Assembly: GCA_051278195.1 (NCBI GenBank)
Contig: JBNMQM010000002.1
Coordinates: 124,001-188,000 of the forward strand
Length of the DNA: 64,000 nucleotides
DNA from: JAHRVQ01 sp051278195
GTDB lineage: Bacteria; Pseudomonadota; Gammaproteobacteria; Pseudomonadales; Azotimanducaceae
Direction: 5' to 3'
Shown here in pieces: positions 9,200 through 17,546 of this stretch; position 1 is the first letter of the stretch, and every line of letters begins with the position of its first letter. The position numbers and the translations under genes were made by a program. The notes beneath the pieces were generated by a model. That model was not told the DNA's origin. It did no database searches and was given only the letters and a program-made list of their open reading frames with translations.

Positions 9200-9237
9200 C
9201 TCATTTCGATTAGACATAGTATCCTTGTCTAAATGAG
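9200..9237. promoter_or_regulatory. Inverted repeat, putative repressor operator
   Basis: Between the divergent SDR and MOSC genes lies TTAGACA (9210-9216), a 9-base spacer, and TGTCTAA (9226-9232), a perfect 7-base inverted repeat. It is flanked by a second complementary pair, CTCATTT (9200-9206) and AAATGAG (9231-9237). The size and position directly upstream of the SDR start resemble sites for TetR-type dimeric repressors. No regulator gene of that type is adjacent. A role in controlling either gene is inferred. Confidence 0.4.
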
Positions 9238-9273
9238 TGGTCTATATACAAGAGTTTAAAAGGAGTAAATGGT

Positions 9274-9774
9274 TTGGTTGAATCGAGGCCTCTACAGGTG
9301 TTACTTAATACGCTGCCTCAGATGGGTCGTGTGGAATGGATCGGCATCAGACCTGCTCGCAATGTTGCGATGGTTGCCTGCGAAGCAGTTCAGATTAATT
9401 TGGACCAGGGACTCGAAGGAGACCGCTTTAGTGGCCGCAGTGGCAATCCCCGCCAGGTCACCTTGATTCAGCAGGAACACCTCGCAGTTGTCGCTGCTTG
9501 TCTTCATCGCGACGACCTTTCGCCCTCAGTGTTACGTCGCAATATTGTGGTGTCGGGCATCAACTTACTGGCGTTGAAAGATAAGCAGTTTAGGGTGGGT
9601 GGTGCGGTGCTCGCCTTTAGCGGTCTTTGCCATCCCTGCAGTAAAATGGAGCGTGAACTCGGACCAGGGGGATATAACGCAATGCGTGGTCATGGTGGCA
9701 TCACCGCGCGGGTGGTTTCGGCCGGTTCTGTCAGCCTCGGCGATCCACTAACTTACGAAACAAATCTTATCTAG
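9274..9774 (+). CDS. MOSC domain-containing protein
   Basis: A 166-residue single-domain MOSC protein (molybdenum-cofactor sulfurase C-terminal fold). MOSC proteins bind or carry reactive sulfur, often through a conserved Cys, and some are molybdenum enzymes of the YiiM/YcbX type. The family motifs are GDRFSGRSGNPRQVTLIQQE near residues 49-68 and GLCHPCSKME near 119-128, in which either Cys could be the functional one, followed by MRGHGGITARVVSAG. The start is TTG at 9274, about 8 bases after the strong AAAAGGAG ribosome site. An ATG at 9269 is in a different frame and does not encode the domain. Cytoplasmic; the partner pathway is unknown. Confidence 0.88.
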   Translation: MVESRPLQVLLNTLPQMGRVEWIGIRPARNVAMVACEAVQINLDQGLEGDRFSGRSGNPRQVTLIQQEHLAVVAACLHRDDLSPSVLRRNIVVSGINLLALKDKQFRVGGAVLAFSGLCHPCSKMERELGPGGYNAMRGHGGITARVVSAGSVSLGDPLTYETNLI

Positions 9775-9838
9775 CAAGTATGGTTTAATTCAGTTGGAAT
9801 TTGGCTCAACTTATTTTGTGCGATTACAGGACAACGAA

Positions 9839-10612
9839 ATGCCACATGTCACCAACGAAGGCGTGAATTTATATTACGAGGTTCATGGCGAGGGCGAGAG
9901 AACGCTCATATTCGCGCACGGCATGGGTGGCAATGCCGCGATCTGGTTCAATCAGATTGCGCATTTTGCGCCACACTATCGAGTGATGGCATTTGATCAT
10001 CGCTATTTTGGTCGCTCGGCCTGTTCTGTTGACGATTACAAGCCAGCTTCATTCCCAGGGGATGCACTTGCGATTATGGATGCAGAAGGTATCGCTTCTG
10101 CTGTCTGGATTTGTCAGTCGATGGGCGGTTGGACCGGTAGTCAGCTCGCGGTTCACCATTCTGACCGCGTGGAAGCCCTGGTCATGGCGCACACGCCGGG
10201 GATATTTCAGCATGCTTCTGCGGTCAACGACACAGCCCGTCTCAGAAGCACCATCGAGAGCGGTCTTCTACCTGCTCTGGCGGCAGACTTTCCCGACAAA
10301 AACCCTCCGATGGCGGCTCTTTATAGCGCCATTAGCCGTTTTAACACGATCGACCATGCGGTGATTTCACGCAAGATCGGTCAAGCGCGATTAGGTGTTG
10401 ATATTGAATCATTGGCTGATTATTCGACGCCGACATTTTTTATAACGGCTGATCAGGATGTTCTGTTTGATGCGGGCTACATCAATGCTCTCGCGCTCGC
10501 GCTGCCGGGTGCTCAGTTCACCAATTTGGGTGATGTGGGCCACAGCAGTTACTTCGAGTTGCCTAACGCATTCAATAAGGTGGTAGAAGGTTTTTTATCT
10601 CGTCTAGATTAG
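9839..10612 (+). CDS. Alpha/beta hydrolase
   Basis: A 257-residue alpha/beta-hydrolase fold enzyme. Visible are HGMGGNAAIW (oxyanion region), the nucleophile elbow CQSMGGW with its Ser, a likely acid in the ITADQDVLF segment and the catalytic His in GDVGHSSYFE. The ATG at 9839 follows an AGGA ribosome site and gives the family-like N-terminus MPHVTNEGVNLYYEVHG. The frame is open 15 codons further upstream, but that extension looks non-native. It follows the MOSC gene after 64 bases. The substrate is unknown; the sequence resembles 3-oxoadipate enol-lactonase-like esterases. Confidence 0.85.
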   Translation: MPHVTNEGVNLYYEVHGEGERTLIFAHGMGGNAAIWFNQIAHFAPHYRVMAFDHRYFGRSACSVDDYKPASFPGDALAIMDAEGIASAVWICQSMGGWTGSQLAVHHSDRVEALVMAHTPGIFQHASAVNDTARLRSTIESGLLPALAADFPDKNPPMAALYSAISRFNTIDHAVISRKIGQARLGVDIESLADYSTPTFFITADQDVLFDAGYINALALALPGAQFTNLGDVGHSSYFELPNAFNKVVEGFLSRLD

Positions 10613-10631
10613 CCTTTAAAAAACACTAACA

Positions 10632-10874
10632 TCATTCTTCTGACGGTTGTCTTAGTTCCATCATCGTTGAAAAGTCCATATCGTTGTCTGGGTCGATCAT
10701 TTCGGCGAGGCGAGAAATCTCCTGCTCTTGCCCGATCAACGCTTCTCGAGTGGCCTGCAATAGCCGCAGCTGTTCGTTCAATATTGCGTTGTCAGCAGCA
10801 ATGGCGGACAGGATCTCAACCTGAAGCTCGATATCTTCGAGCAGTTTATCGAGATCAATGTCACCGCTGATCAT
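10632..10874 (-). CDS. Small acidic coiled-coil protein, translationally coupled to a serine hydrolase
   Basis: An 80-residue, strongly acidic protein of no family I recognise. Residues 8-60 are a heptad-like helix rich in Leu, Ile, Glu and Gln (for example LDKLLEDIELQVEILSAIA and NEQLRLLQATREALIGQEQE), predicting a coiled coil. The tail MIDPDNDMDFSTMMELRQ is probably disordered. Its ATG overlaps the stop of the upstream serine hydrolase gene by four bases, so the two are co-translated. It has no signal peptide or membrane segment. It could be a partner or regulator of the hydrolase, or an independent oligomerisation protein; nothing in the sequence decides this. Confidence 0.6.
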   Translation of the reverse strand: MISGDIDLDKLLEDIELQVEILSAIAADNAILNEQLRLLQATREALIGQEQEISRLAEMIDPDNDMDFSTMMELRQPSEE

Positions 10875-12088
10875 GCTTTCAAATTCGTGTGTGCTTCATA
10901 AACCAGTCGCTTGAAGTCGTGACTGAAAGCGTGCCAGAAGCCAGGCATTCGCTGGGTCATACACATTGCGGTGATGCCTGTACCAGGTGACATCCAGGAA
11001 TGAGTTCCCGCCATGCCACCCCAGTGATATTCACCGATGGCGCCGACCGGTTCGCCTTCACCGGGCGACTCTTTGAGCGCGAACCCAAGTCCAAAAGTGG
11101 TGCCTGGCATATCCCACATGGGGAAGTTCACGACGACACCATCGGGTAGTTGGTTGGTGCGCATCTGATCCAGAGTTTCAGGTTTCAGCAGGCGAGTGCC
11201 TTGCCACTCGCCTTCATTGACGATCAACTGAATTATTTTGATGTAATCCACGAGTGTTGAGCACAGGCCGCCGCCGCCTGATAAAAATGTGTTGGGCTCG
11301 GAATATATGCCTGAGTGGGGATCGTCTGCTTTGACCAGTCCCTTGGCGAGTGGATCAAGAAAGTCTTCTGGTCGATACATAGTGCTAAATCGGTCCTGCT
11401 TATCTTCCGGAACATAAAAGTCAGTATCATTCATGCCAAGGGGGGCGAATATGTTCTCTTTCAAAAAATCGTCGAAAGGTTGGCCAGAGATGACTTCAAT
11501 GAGTCTTGCAGTGACATCGGTGGCAAGGCTATAGCGCCAATAATTTCCGGGCTGAAATACCAGTGGCTGTTTACCGAGTGCTTCACATAGGCCTTGCAGC
11601 GTTTGCCCACCTGTAGCGAGTGCGTTGACACCAGCGGCCATGTAAGCCTTGTCGATAATCGACTCGGGTTCGATGAAGCCGTAAGACAAGCCGGAAGTGT
11701 GGCTCAGTAATTGGCGAATGGTAATAGAACTTTTCGCTGGCTCCACATCTTCGATCGTGGCAGCGTCGGCTTTGAGGACCTGAAGATCAGCAAAGTCAGG
11801 TATGAATTTTTCTAGCGGATCATCTAGATCAAATTTGCCAGCTTCCCAAAGCATCATCGCAGCGACAGACGTGATGATTTTGGTGTTGGAGTACATTCGA
11901 TAGATAGTGTCGAGATGCAGAGGTCTACCTTCACCGCCATCCATCGAGCCGAAAGTTTTAACGTCTACGACGTCGGTGCCGTCCATGACTAACGTCGTGC
12001 AGAAAGGAATCATCTCCTCGTCCACGTACCATTGCATACGCGCATGCATTGCGGAAAGGTCGAGTTGGGATGGCTTTATATCGATCAT
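10871..12088 (-). CDS. Beta-lactamase-fold serine hydrolase (class C/EstB-like)
   Basis: A 405-residue serine hydrolase of the penicillin-binding-protein/class C beta-lactamase fold. The SxxK motif is Ser67-Asn-Thr-Lys70, the second motif is Tyr-Ser-Leu at about 186-188, and the third is the HWGG block near residue 358 (YHWGGMAGTHSW) in place of KTG. This HxGG variant is typical of esterases such as EstB rather than true beta-lactamases. There is no signal peptide, which also argues against antibiotic resistance in the periplasm. It is the first gene of a two-gene unit with the coiled-coil microprotein. A second, distinct member of the fold is at 19573-20598. Confidence 0.88.
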   Translation of the reverse strand: MIDIKPSQLDLSAMHARMQWYVDEEMIPFCTTLVMDGTDVVDVKTFGSMDGGEGRPLHLDTIYRMYSNTKIITSVAAMMLWEAGKFDLDDPLEKFIPDFADLQVLKADAATIEDVEPAKSSITIRQLLSHTSGLSYGFIEPESIIDKAYMAAGVNALATGGQTLQGLCEALGKQPLVFQPGNYWRYSLATDVTARLIEVISGQPFDDFLKENIFAPLGMNDTDFYVPEDKQDRFSTMYRPEDFLDPLAKGLVKADDPHSGIYSEPNTFLSGGGGLCSTLVDYIKIIQLIVNEGEWQGTRLLKPETLDQMRTNQLPDGVVVNFPMWDMPGTTFGLGFALKESPGEGEPVGAIGEYHWGGMAGTHSWMSPGTGITAMCMTQRMPGFWHAFSHDFKRLVYEAHTNLKA

Positions 12089-12188
12089 GGTTAGTTCCGG
12101 TAGCGTGATTGAACTTGAATTGATCAGCCAAGGCTACACGAAACCGATTTTAGGGACTACTTTTAGAGCGCACTTTTAAAAGCTACTT

Positions 12189-14087
12189 TCATGCACCGCC
12201 GTGAAGTGCATGTGACGTACTTGTGAGTTGATCGAAACTCTTGTTCCGGTTTTCTCTTAAACCGCTGACGACGGTCGCAAGGACATTTTCAAACTCTGCA
12301 CCGGTATCTAGAATCTCACTGTTTTCAGTCACGATCATGTGTGATAGCTGACTCGCGGTATATTCAGCCACCTTGATGCCTGCTCGGTTGGCAAAGATAA
12401 ACTTGTCGGCCGCAGTAACCACAGCGACCAGTTTACAGGGTGTTTGAGTACCTTCCATAAGGGGTAATTTGACCCAGGCATCCGGGCGTAATTTTTCGAC
12501 AGCTTGGTTAGCGGAGTCGATTTTCTTGGCCACTTTTTCTCGCAATAGCTTTGCGCGTTTTTTCTTCAAAGCGGCTCGTTGCTTGAGACGCTGCATTTCG
12601 TTGCTAATGAAGGTTTTTTGCTTAGAAAGGAATTCCTTAGATATCTGCTTCCGCTGTTCGATCTGTTGTTCTTTGAGTTCACGACCTTTCTGAGCCTTGA
12701 TGGTTTTGATAATCAAGTCTAGATGATCACTGACGATATCTTTCAGCGGCGAGGATAAATCTAGAGATTTAACAGTGCCACTAGATATTCGTGCAGCAAA
12801 CTCCATATAGGTCATGTGCATCACTTTGCGGCGATTTTGATTGGTGAAGACTAAACGACCTGAAGTAGGGTCGTTAATAATCAGTCTGATGCGCGCGATC
12901 TTTTCATCTGCTTCGTTCTTGTCGTCATAAAGATACCAGGCGCCCGTTTGAGTGGCTTCTATATCGGCTCTCAGTGCGACTTCAATGTTTCCGTCGATAC
13001 CGGAACTTGCCCTACTAGAGATGGGGTCAAAGTCGCAAGGCGACGATGGATTGTCGTCGTTGATTGCCTCGTATTCTGCCTCAACGTCGGCAAGGCATTG
13101 TTTGACGTCAGTTGCATCAAAGTCGACCGAGTCAGCAAATGCCGTTATATCAATTGGTATGCTATGAAAAAGTTGTTGTTGGCGCGCTGCTTGAGCCTGA
13201 GGCTGCAGGCTCCATACTAATAACTCGGTCAGCTCAGACATTTTTGCCCATTGTTGGGACTCAAGGCCATAACGGGAAACTGTCTTTTGTGCGAATTCAT
13301 ACCAGGCACCTTGCATCATGAAAATGATAAACAGCGGCAGAGGTTGCGCAGCCATTTTCTGATTGAGCATTTCGGCTGTGGCTTGTTTGGCACTGTCTTC
13401 AACGAGTTTTTGTTGTTCAGAGCCAATCAAGTTTAGCTCTAACTTCTTTTGGCGGTGGCGCTCGCTGCGCAAGTCTTCTTTGAACTGTTTGAGGCATTCG
13501 CTCGGTGTTAGTTTGCCGCGGCAGAGCGGCAATAAAGCAGCTTCAGTTTTCTCGATGTATTTTTCACCTAGAAAGCCGAGGTCCTCACTCCATCCAACAC
13601 ACTCCCGGATAAGCGCATCGAGGAGTTCATAAATTTGTAGTGGTTGAAGCAACGCGGGAACATCTCCGGCCAATGCCTCGATAGCGACGAGTGGCGCAAT
13701 ATTGCGCACCATGGCTTCAACACGAAACTCCATATCAATCTGTTTTAGAATCTTTGACAAAAAGTCGTCCACAAACATGATGACCGACTGGTCTTCGACT
13801 GCCAACCCTATGCCCGGATGGTGCAATTGCAATTGCGCAACGATGGAATCGTTATGAGCGGTGGCTGAGAGCGACGGAAGCGTCTGCAATAGACTGATAA
13901 GCGTTTCGCGATCGATTGTCATGACGCCAGCCGCGGAGGGCGCGTAGTAACCTCGGAGCGCTGTCAGTAGCGTGTGGGCAGGTAGTTTAGTCAAGTGAAT
14001 CTCTGAGTCATCTTGGGTTTGCAATATAGTATGGCAGGGGGTTCCTGCGCCGAGAACGGGTTCACAGTTGGCGAATTTCGCTGCCAT
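12189..14087 (-). CDS. DUF1631 family protein
   Basis: A 632-residue protein with the helical body and C-terminal pattern of DUF1631, a family found in gammaproteobacteria and lacking a defined function. The long helical region (about 60-340) includes FIIFMMQGAWYEFAQKT. Two copies of a small beta-rich module follow: one around GAWYLYDD to RLVFTNQNRRKVMHMT, the other around DAWVKLPLM to KFIFANRAGIKVAEYT. Both have the form W-x-L/Y, a charged turn, then F-x-N-x-x-x-x-K-V. A basic coiled-coil stretch (KEFLSKQKTFISNEMQRLK onward) separates them. It is shorter than the usual 700-780 residues. Cytoplasmic, no signal peptide. Not obviously part of an operon. Confidence 0.75.
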   Translation of the reverse strand: MAAKFANCEPVLGAGTPCHTILQTQDDSEIHLTKLPAHTLLTALRGYYAPSAAGVMTIDRETLISLLQTLPSLSATAHNDSIVAQLQLHHPGIGLAVEDQSVIMFVDDFLSKILKQIDMEFRVEAMVRNIAPLVAIEALAGDVPALLQPLQIYELLDALIRECVGWSEDLGFLGEKYIEKTEAALLPLCRGKLTPSECLKQFKEDLRSERHRQKKLELNLIGSEQQKLVEDSAKQATAEMLNQKMAAQPLPLFIIFMMQGAWYEFAQKTVSRYGLESQQWAKMSELTELLVWSLQPQAQAARQQQLFHSIPIDITAFADSVDFDATDVKQCLADVEAEYEAINDDNPSSPCDFDPISSRASSGIDGNIEVALRADIEATQTGAWYLYDDKNEADEKIARIRLIINDPTSGRLVFTNQNRRKVMHMTYMEFAARISSGTVKSLDLSSPLKDIVSDHLDLIIKTIKAQKGRELKEQQIEQRKQISKEFLSKQKTFISNEMQRLKQRAALKKKRAKLLREKVAKKIDSANQAVEKLRPDAWVKLPLMEGTQTPCKLVAVVTAADKFIFANRAGIKVAEYTASQLSHMIVTENSEILDTGAEFENVLATVVSGLRENRNKSFDQLTSTSHALHGGA

Positions 14088-14225
14088 TTCGTTAATCTGG
14101 CAACCGCGTCGTGAGGCTTTGATGAAAAAGTGATTTAAAACATAGGGATAGTTGTTGGCACGGTTGCTGCATTCTGAATGCTATCTTGATTTATGATGGA
14201 AATTATTTCGACCATGAAGGATAAA

Positions 14226-14576
14226 ATGCCGACCAATACCCGCCATGTGCCCGCCGGAAAAACGGCAAAAGTGGTTTACACCATCATCGCTGTGCTGCTT
14301 TTGATCATAGGTATCGCCGGTCTTTTGGTGCCTATCATTCCCGGTGTGCTGTTCTTGGTCGGTGCAGTTTTGATCTTCAGTAAAGTCTCCACCAGGGTGC
14401 ATCGCTGGAGTGAAGGACAACGCTGGGTAAGTGGTGCCCGCATCAGAATGATCCAGCTGCAGGGTCTTCATCCTCTTGCTAAAATTCGCTTCCTTGCCTT
14501 GCTAGGCGCGCAAGCTGTTGTCAGCGGTATCGTGCAATTGGGTCAATTCAGCGCGAGACTGTTCCGAAGGTCATAA
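14226..14576 (+). CDS. Small inner-membrane protein with a hydrophobic hairpin
   Basis: A 116-residue membrane protein. Residues about 14-55 form one hydrophobic hairpin around the sequence LLVPIIPGVLFLVGAVLIFS. The Pro-Ile-Ile-Pro-Gly turn and following amphipathic helix resemble DUF454/YbaN and PGPGW-type inner-membrane proteins, though I cannot assign the family firmly. The rest, RVHRWSEGQRWVSGARIRM, is basic and presumably cytoplasmic. The start at 14226 is chosen because AAGGA precedes it at the right distance; the frame is open to an ATG at 14193. A 13-base tandem repeat lies immediately downstream. Function unknown. Confidence 0.65.
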   Translation: MPTNTRHVPAGKTAKVVYTIIAVLLLIIGIAGLLVPIIPGVLFLVGAVLIFSKVSTRVHRWSEGQRWVSGARIRMIQLQGLHPLAKIRFLALLGAQAVVSGIVQLGQFSARLFRRS

Positions 14577-14584
14577 TCGCTTCC

Positions 14585-14633
14585 GATGTTTTACTTAGAT
14601 GTTTTACTTAGATGTTTTGTTTAGATGTTCTAA
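14585..14633. repeat. 13-base tandem repeat, about 3.7 copies
   Basis: The unit GATGTTTTACTTA occurs at 14585-14597 and 14598-14610, with a variant copy GATGTTTTGTTTA at 14611-14623 and a partial copy GATGTTCTAA at 14624-14633. It is AT-rich and sits just after the stop of the small membrane protein. It could be a simple slippage product or a helically phased protein-binding array. Two other 13-base tandem duplications occur at 27107-27132 and 27140-27165. Confidence 0.9.
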
Positions 14634-14768
14634 TCAGGCCATCTCGTCACAGCAGCATTTTAGTCGTTCTTCTAAAAGAACCATCACAGCGGGCTCTGCA
14701 TCACCTTTTAAACTTAACCCAGCGGGTGACTATGGTATTCTCAGTACCTATTGTTCTTGGAAATTATC

Positions 14769-15809
14769 GTGCCAAATCAAAATTTCAATGCATTAGAGGG
14801 ACGTATAGAAACGATCACCCTCGACTCTGCAGCGATTGCGAACAATATTCTCGGTGATCCCACCCAACGTCAAATTGCCGTGTACCTCCCGGCAGGATAC
14901 GACCATAGCGACGAGCAATACCCACTATTGGTCGATATTGTCGGTTTTACGAGTAGCGGTTTAGGGCACATCGGTTGGAAGGCGTTTGCCGAGACGGTAC
15001 CGCAACGTGTTGAACGGCTGATCAGTGAAGGCCGCATGGGTAAAGTCGTGATTGCCTTTCCTGATTGTTTCACCTCTCTTGGCGGTAATCAGTATATTAA
15101 TTCATCTGTGTTGGGTAACTGGGCAGACTTTCTGACCATAGAAATGTTGCCTGAACTGGAAAGTCGCTTTCGCCTTTTACCGGGCGCTGCGCACCGGGGT
15201 TTGTTTGGCAAATCCAGCGGTGGTTATGGCGCTATTGCACACGCCATGAAGCACGGTGAGCACTGGGGAGCGATTGCCTGCCACTCAGGCGATATGGCTT
15301 TTGAGTTGGCCTATCTTGCCGATTTCCCAAAGACCTTAATGCAACTCGCACGTTATGGCGGGTCAATTCAATCCTTCATGAATCAGATGATTGGCAGTCG
15401 TAAAATATCAGGTAACGACATGCATACGCTTATGATTTTGGCGATGGCGGCAACCTATGACCCGGCACCCGAACTACCATTTGGCGTGAGATTGCCGGTG
15501 TCGTCTCAAACCTGTGAGTTAAACGAAGCGTTATGGCAGCGTTGGCTAGCCTGGGACCCGGTGAGGATGGTCGAGGACAAAGAAGTTCAAACAAGCCTTA
15601 AGAAACTAAAGGGCATATTTATCGACTGCGGTAGCAACGATCAATATGCCCTCGTATTTGGCGCGCGACGTCTGGCATCGCGATTGGTTTCTCTGGGTAT
15701 TACGCATACCTATGATGAGTTTTCTGACAATCACAGCAGTGTCGACTATCGCATGGATGTATCGCTACCGTTTTTGTATGACGCACTCTCCACAGGAGAT
15801 GCGCATTAG
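14769..15809 (+). CDS. Putative esterase (alpha/beta hydrolase, esterase D/feruloyl esterase-like)
   Basis: A protein of about 346 residues with the putative-esterase fold (PF00756-like). It has IAVYLPAGYD at the strand-entry region, KSSGGYGA as the nucleophile elbow (GKSSGG, with Ser), FIDCGSNDQY as the acid region and a His in FSDNHSSVDYR near the C-terminus, the usual order for the triad. Family members hydrolyse carboxyl esters, often with a cap-less open site. The start is probably GTG at 14769 after a weak GGAA; a TTG at 14751 in the same frame is possible. No signal peptide. It ends four bases into the converging ABM gene. Confidence 0.8.
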   Translation: MPNQNFNALEGRIETITLDSAAIANNILGDPTQRQIAVYLPAGYDHSDEQYPLLVDIVGFTSSGLGHIGWKAFAETVPQRVERLISEGRMGKVVIAFPDCFTSLGGNQYINSSVLGNWADFLTIEMLPELESRFRLLPGAAHRGLFGKSSGGYGAIAHAMKHGEHWGAIACHSGDMAFELAYLADFPKTLMQLARYGGSIQSFMNQMIGSRKISGNDMHTLMILAMAATYDPAPELPFGVRLPVSSQTCELNEALWQRWLAWDPVRMVEDKEVQTSLKKLKGIFIDCGSNDQYALVFGARRLASRLVSLGITHTYDEFSDNHSSVDYRMDVSLPFLYDALSTGDAH

Positions 15810-16099
15810 CCGCAAGAATCCATGTATTCGACTTCAGGCCGACCCGCCATGCAACCGCCCATTTTTGCGCCAATCGTTTTAAAATGATCAGACTTGCCAT
15901 GAGCGTCCAGCGCGTCTTGATCTGCATACTGCTCCAACACGACGTAGGTATCTTCGTCGTCCCTGGACTTATGCAGAGCATAAAAGTTATTACCAGGTTC
16001 GTTTTCGTGAACGGCTTTTTCGAGTTCGGCAAAAATGCCTTCGAACTCTTCACCTTTGCCCGCTTGAATCTTCAGTTTTGCAACGACGCCTATGGCCAT
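15806..16099 (-). CDS. Antibiotic biosynthesis monooxygenase (ABM) domain protein
   Basis: A 97-residue ABM-fold protein: MAIGVVAKLKIQAGKGEEFE, then ENEPGNNFYALHKSRDD, TYVVLEQYADQDALDAHG and SDHFKTIG, which is the canonical order for YgiN-like quinol monooxygenases and related dimeric barrels. The His after the first alpha-beta unit and the W/Y-rich strand are typical. The start ATG at 16099 follows GAGGGAAAT; the frame extends 20 codons further upstream but without a ribosome site. It converges with the esterase gene. Likely cytoplasmic with an oxidised aromatic or quinone substrate, by family only. Confidence 0.85.
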   Translation of the reverse strand: MAIGVVAKLKIQAGKGEEFEGIFAELEKAVHENEPGNNFYALHKSRDDEDTYVVLEQYADQDALDAHGKSDHFKTIGAKMGGCMAGRPEVEYMDSCG

Positions 16100-16203
16100 A
16101 TTTCCCTCTGTTCTCGTTTTGGTTCGCTGGATTGTGTCGGTGTGCCGTATCGAGGTCAAGTCTTGATAAATTATCGAAAAACTTTAGGAGCCGCTGCGAG
16201 ATC

Positions 16204-16596
16204 GTGAGTATTGAAGTTGAAATCAGAAAAGCGGAGCAGGTCGTCGTGGTTCGAATCATGGGTCAAGCGACTGCCGAAGAGCTCTCCGTGGCCTACGCCG
16301 AAATGTTTGACGACCCAGAATTCAAGACCAACATGGCGGCGTTATGGGAAGTCAGTGATTTGAATTTAACCCGGGTGCCGATTCATGAAATTCGAGCGCT
16401 GCCTGGTTTGCTAGGGCGCTTCAGTAAGCTCCGTGGTGATAAATACAAGGCTGCATTGGTGACCAATCGGACCGCAGATTTTCATCTTATACGGATATAC
16501 TCTGCCCTGTTGAAACTCATCGGCTCGTTTCGTATGAAAGTCTTTGATAACAGTAAAGATGCCCTCGAATGGCTCGCCTCAAACAAGGAATCGTAA
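16204..16596 (+). CDS. SpoIIAA-like (STAS-related) protein
   Basis: A protein of about 130 residues starting at GTG 16204 after an AGGAG about 12 bases upstream. The segments VVVVRIMGQATAEELSVAYAEM, AALWEVSDLNLTRVPIHEIRAL and KAALVTNRTADFHLIRIYSALL match SpoIIAA-like domains, which have a STAS-type alpha/beta fold and occur as stand-alone proteins in marine bacteria. No conserved phosphorylatable Ser is obvious. The frame is open further upstream (M at 16078), but that part is basic, hydrophobic and out of character. The stop lies 28 bases inside the next gene, an overlap that implies coupling to the epoxide-hydrolase-like gene. Role unknown. Confidence 0.65.
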   Translation: MSIEVEIRKAEQVVVVRIMGQATAEELSVAYAEMFDDPEFKTNMAALWEVSDLNLTRVPIHEIRALPGLLGRFSKLRGDKYKAALVTNRTADFHLIRIYSALLKLIGSFRMKVFDNSKDALEWLASNKES

Positions 16597-17540
16597 GTTT
16601 GCAATTTCCACAATCTAGAATGCTGGCCGTCAATGGTATCCAATTGGAAGTGTTCGAAGCAGGGCAGGGTGGTACACCTATCGTATTGGCCCATGGTTGG
16701 CCTGAGTTGGCTTACAGCTGGCGCTCTCAGATCCAGTCGTTAGTGGACGCTGGATATCACGTTATTGTGCCTAATCAGCGTGGTTATGGCGCCTCAAGTA
16801 AACCCACCGATGTTGATCAATACGATATCCAACATCTCACGGGAGACCATGTGGCGCTGCTGGATGTGCTGGGCATCGATAAGGCTATCTATGTTGGCCA
16901 TGATTGGGGTTCTATCGTGCTGTGGCAGATGGCTCTATTGCATCCGGAGCGCATGATTGGACTGGCGAATTTGTCCGTACCCTTTATGATTCGCCAGTCT
17001 TATGAGCCCGTTGCATTTTGGGAAAAAATGCTCGGTCCAGATTTCTATATCGTCCATTTCAATCGTCAGCCGGGCGTTGCTGCTAAGAGTTTCGACAAAA
17101 ACACAGAGCGCTTTCTGCGCAATATGTATCGGACTGAACAGTGGTTAGAGCGCACGGAATCGAAAGAACCCTCTGGTCGCGCGATTGTTGATTACGCTGA
17201 AATGGAAGTAAGCGAGGGTCGACTGATGATGGAAGAGTCTGAGTTGGCGGTATTCGTCGAAGCCTTTTCAAAAGGTGGCTTTGAAGGACCCTGTAGCTGG
17301 TATCGAAACTTCACGCGTAATTGGGAAACCACCGCTGAAGTTGAACAACAGGTGCGCATGCCCGTTCTGATGATTTACGGCGAACACGATATGGTACGAC
17401 CGGTGGACATGTCTGCATCGGTGAGCGATCTCGAAATACACACTCTGAACTGTGGCCACTGGATCCAACAGGAAAAACCACAAGAAACTAATGTCATACT
17501 GCTAGATTGGCTTGAACGACGAATGAAACCGCTTATTTAG
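16569..17540 (+). CDS. Epoxide hydrolase-like alpha/beta hydrolase
   Basis: A 323-residue soluble epoxide-hydrolase-like enzyme. The oxyanion motif is HGWPE at 42-46, the nucleophile Asp112 is in GHDWGS, the acid is probably in MIYGEHDMV near 275, and the His is in NCGHWIQQEKP near 300. Aspartate at the nucleophile position separates epoxide hydrolases and haloalkane dehalogenases from serine esterases; HGWP favours the epoxide hydrolase side. Cap tyrosines cannot be confirmed by eye. The start is ATG at 16569, inside the end of the SpoIIAA-like gene. An ATG at 16620 would also keep the whole domain. Cytoplasmic. Confidence 0.88.
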   Translation: MARLKQGIVSLQFPQSRMLAVNGIQLEVFEAGQGGTPIVLAHGWPELAYSWRSQIQSLVDAGYHVIVPNQRGYGASSKPTDVDQYDIQHLTGDHVALLDVLGIDKAIYVGHDWGSIVLWQMALLHPERMIGLANLSVPFMIRQSYEPVAFWEKMLGPDFYIVHFNRQPGVAAKSFDKNTERFLRNMYRTEQWLERTESKEPSGRAIVDYAEMEVSEGRLMMEESELAVFVEAFSKGGFEGPCSWYRNFTRNWETTAEVEQQVRMPVLMIYGEHDMVRPVDMSASVSDLEIHTLNCGHWIQQEKPQETNVILLDWLERRMKPLI

Positions 17541-17546
17541 AAAGGG

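Noticed and set aside
10871..12088. Beta-lactamase resistance gene
   Set aside because: HxGG in place of KTG and no signal peptide point to an EstB-like esterase, not a periplasmic antibiotic hydrolase.
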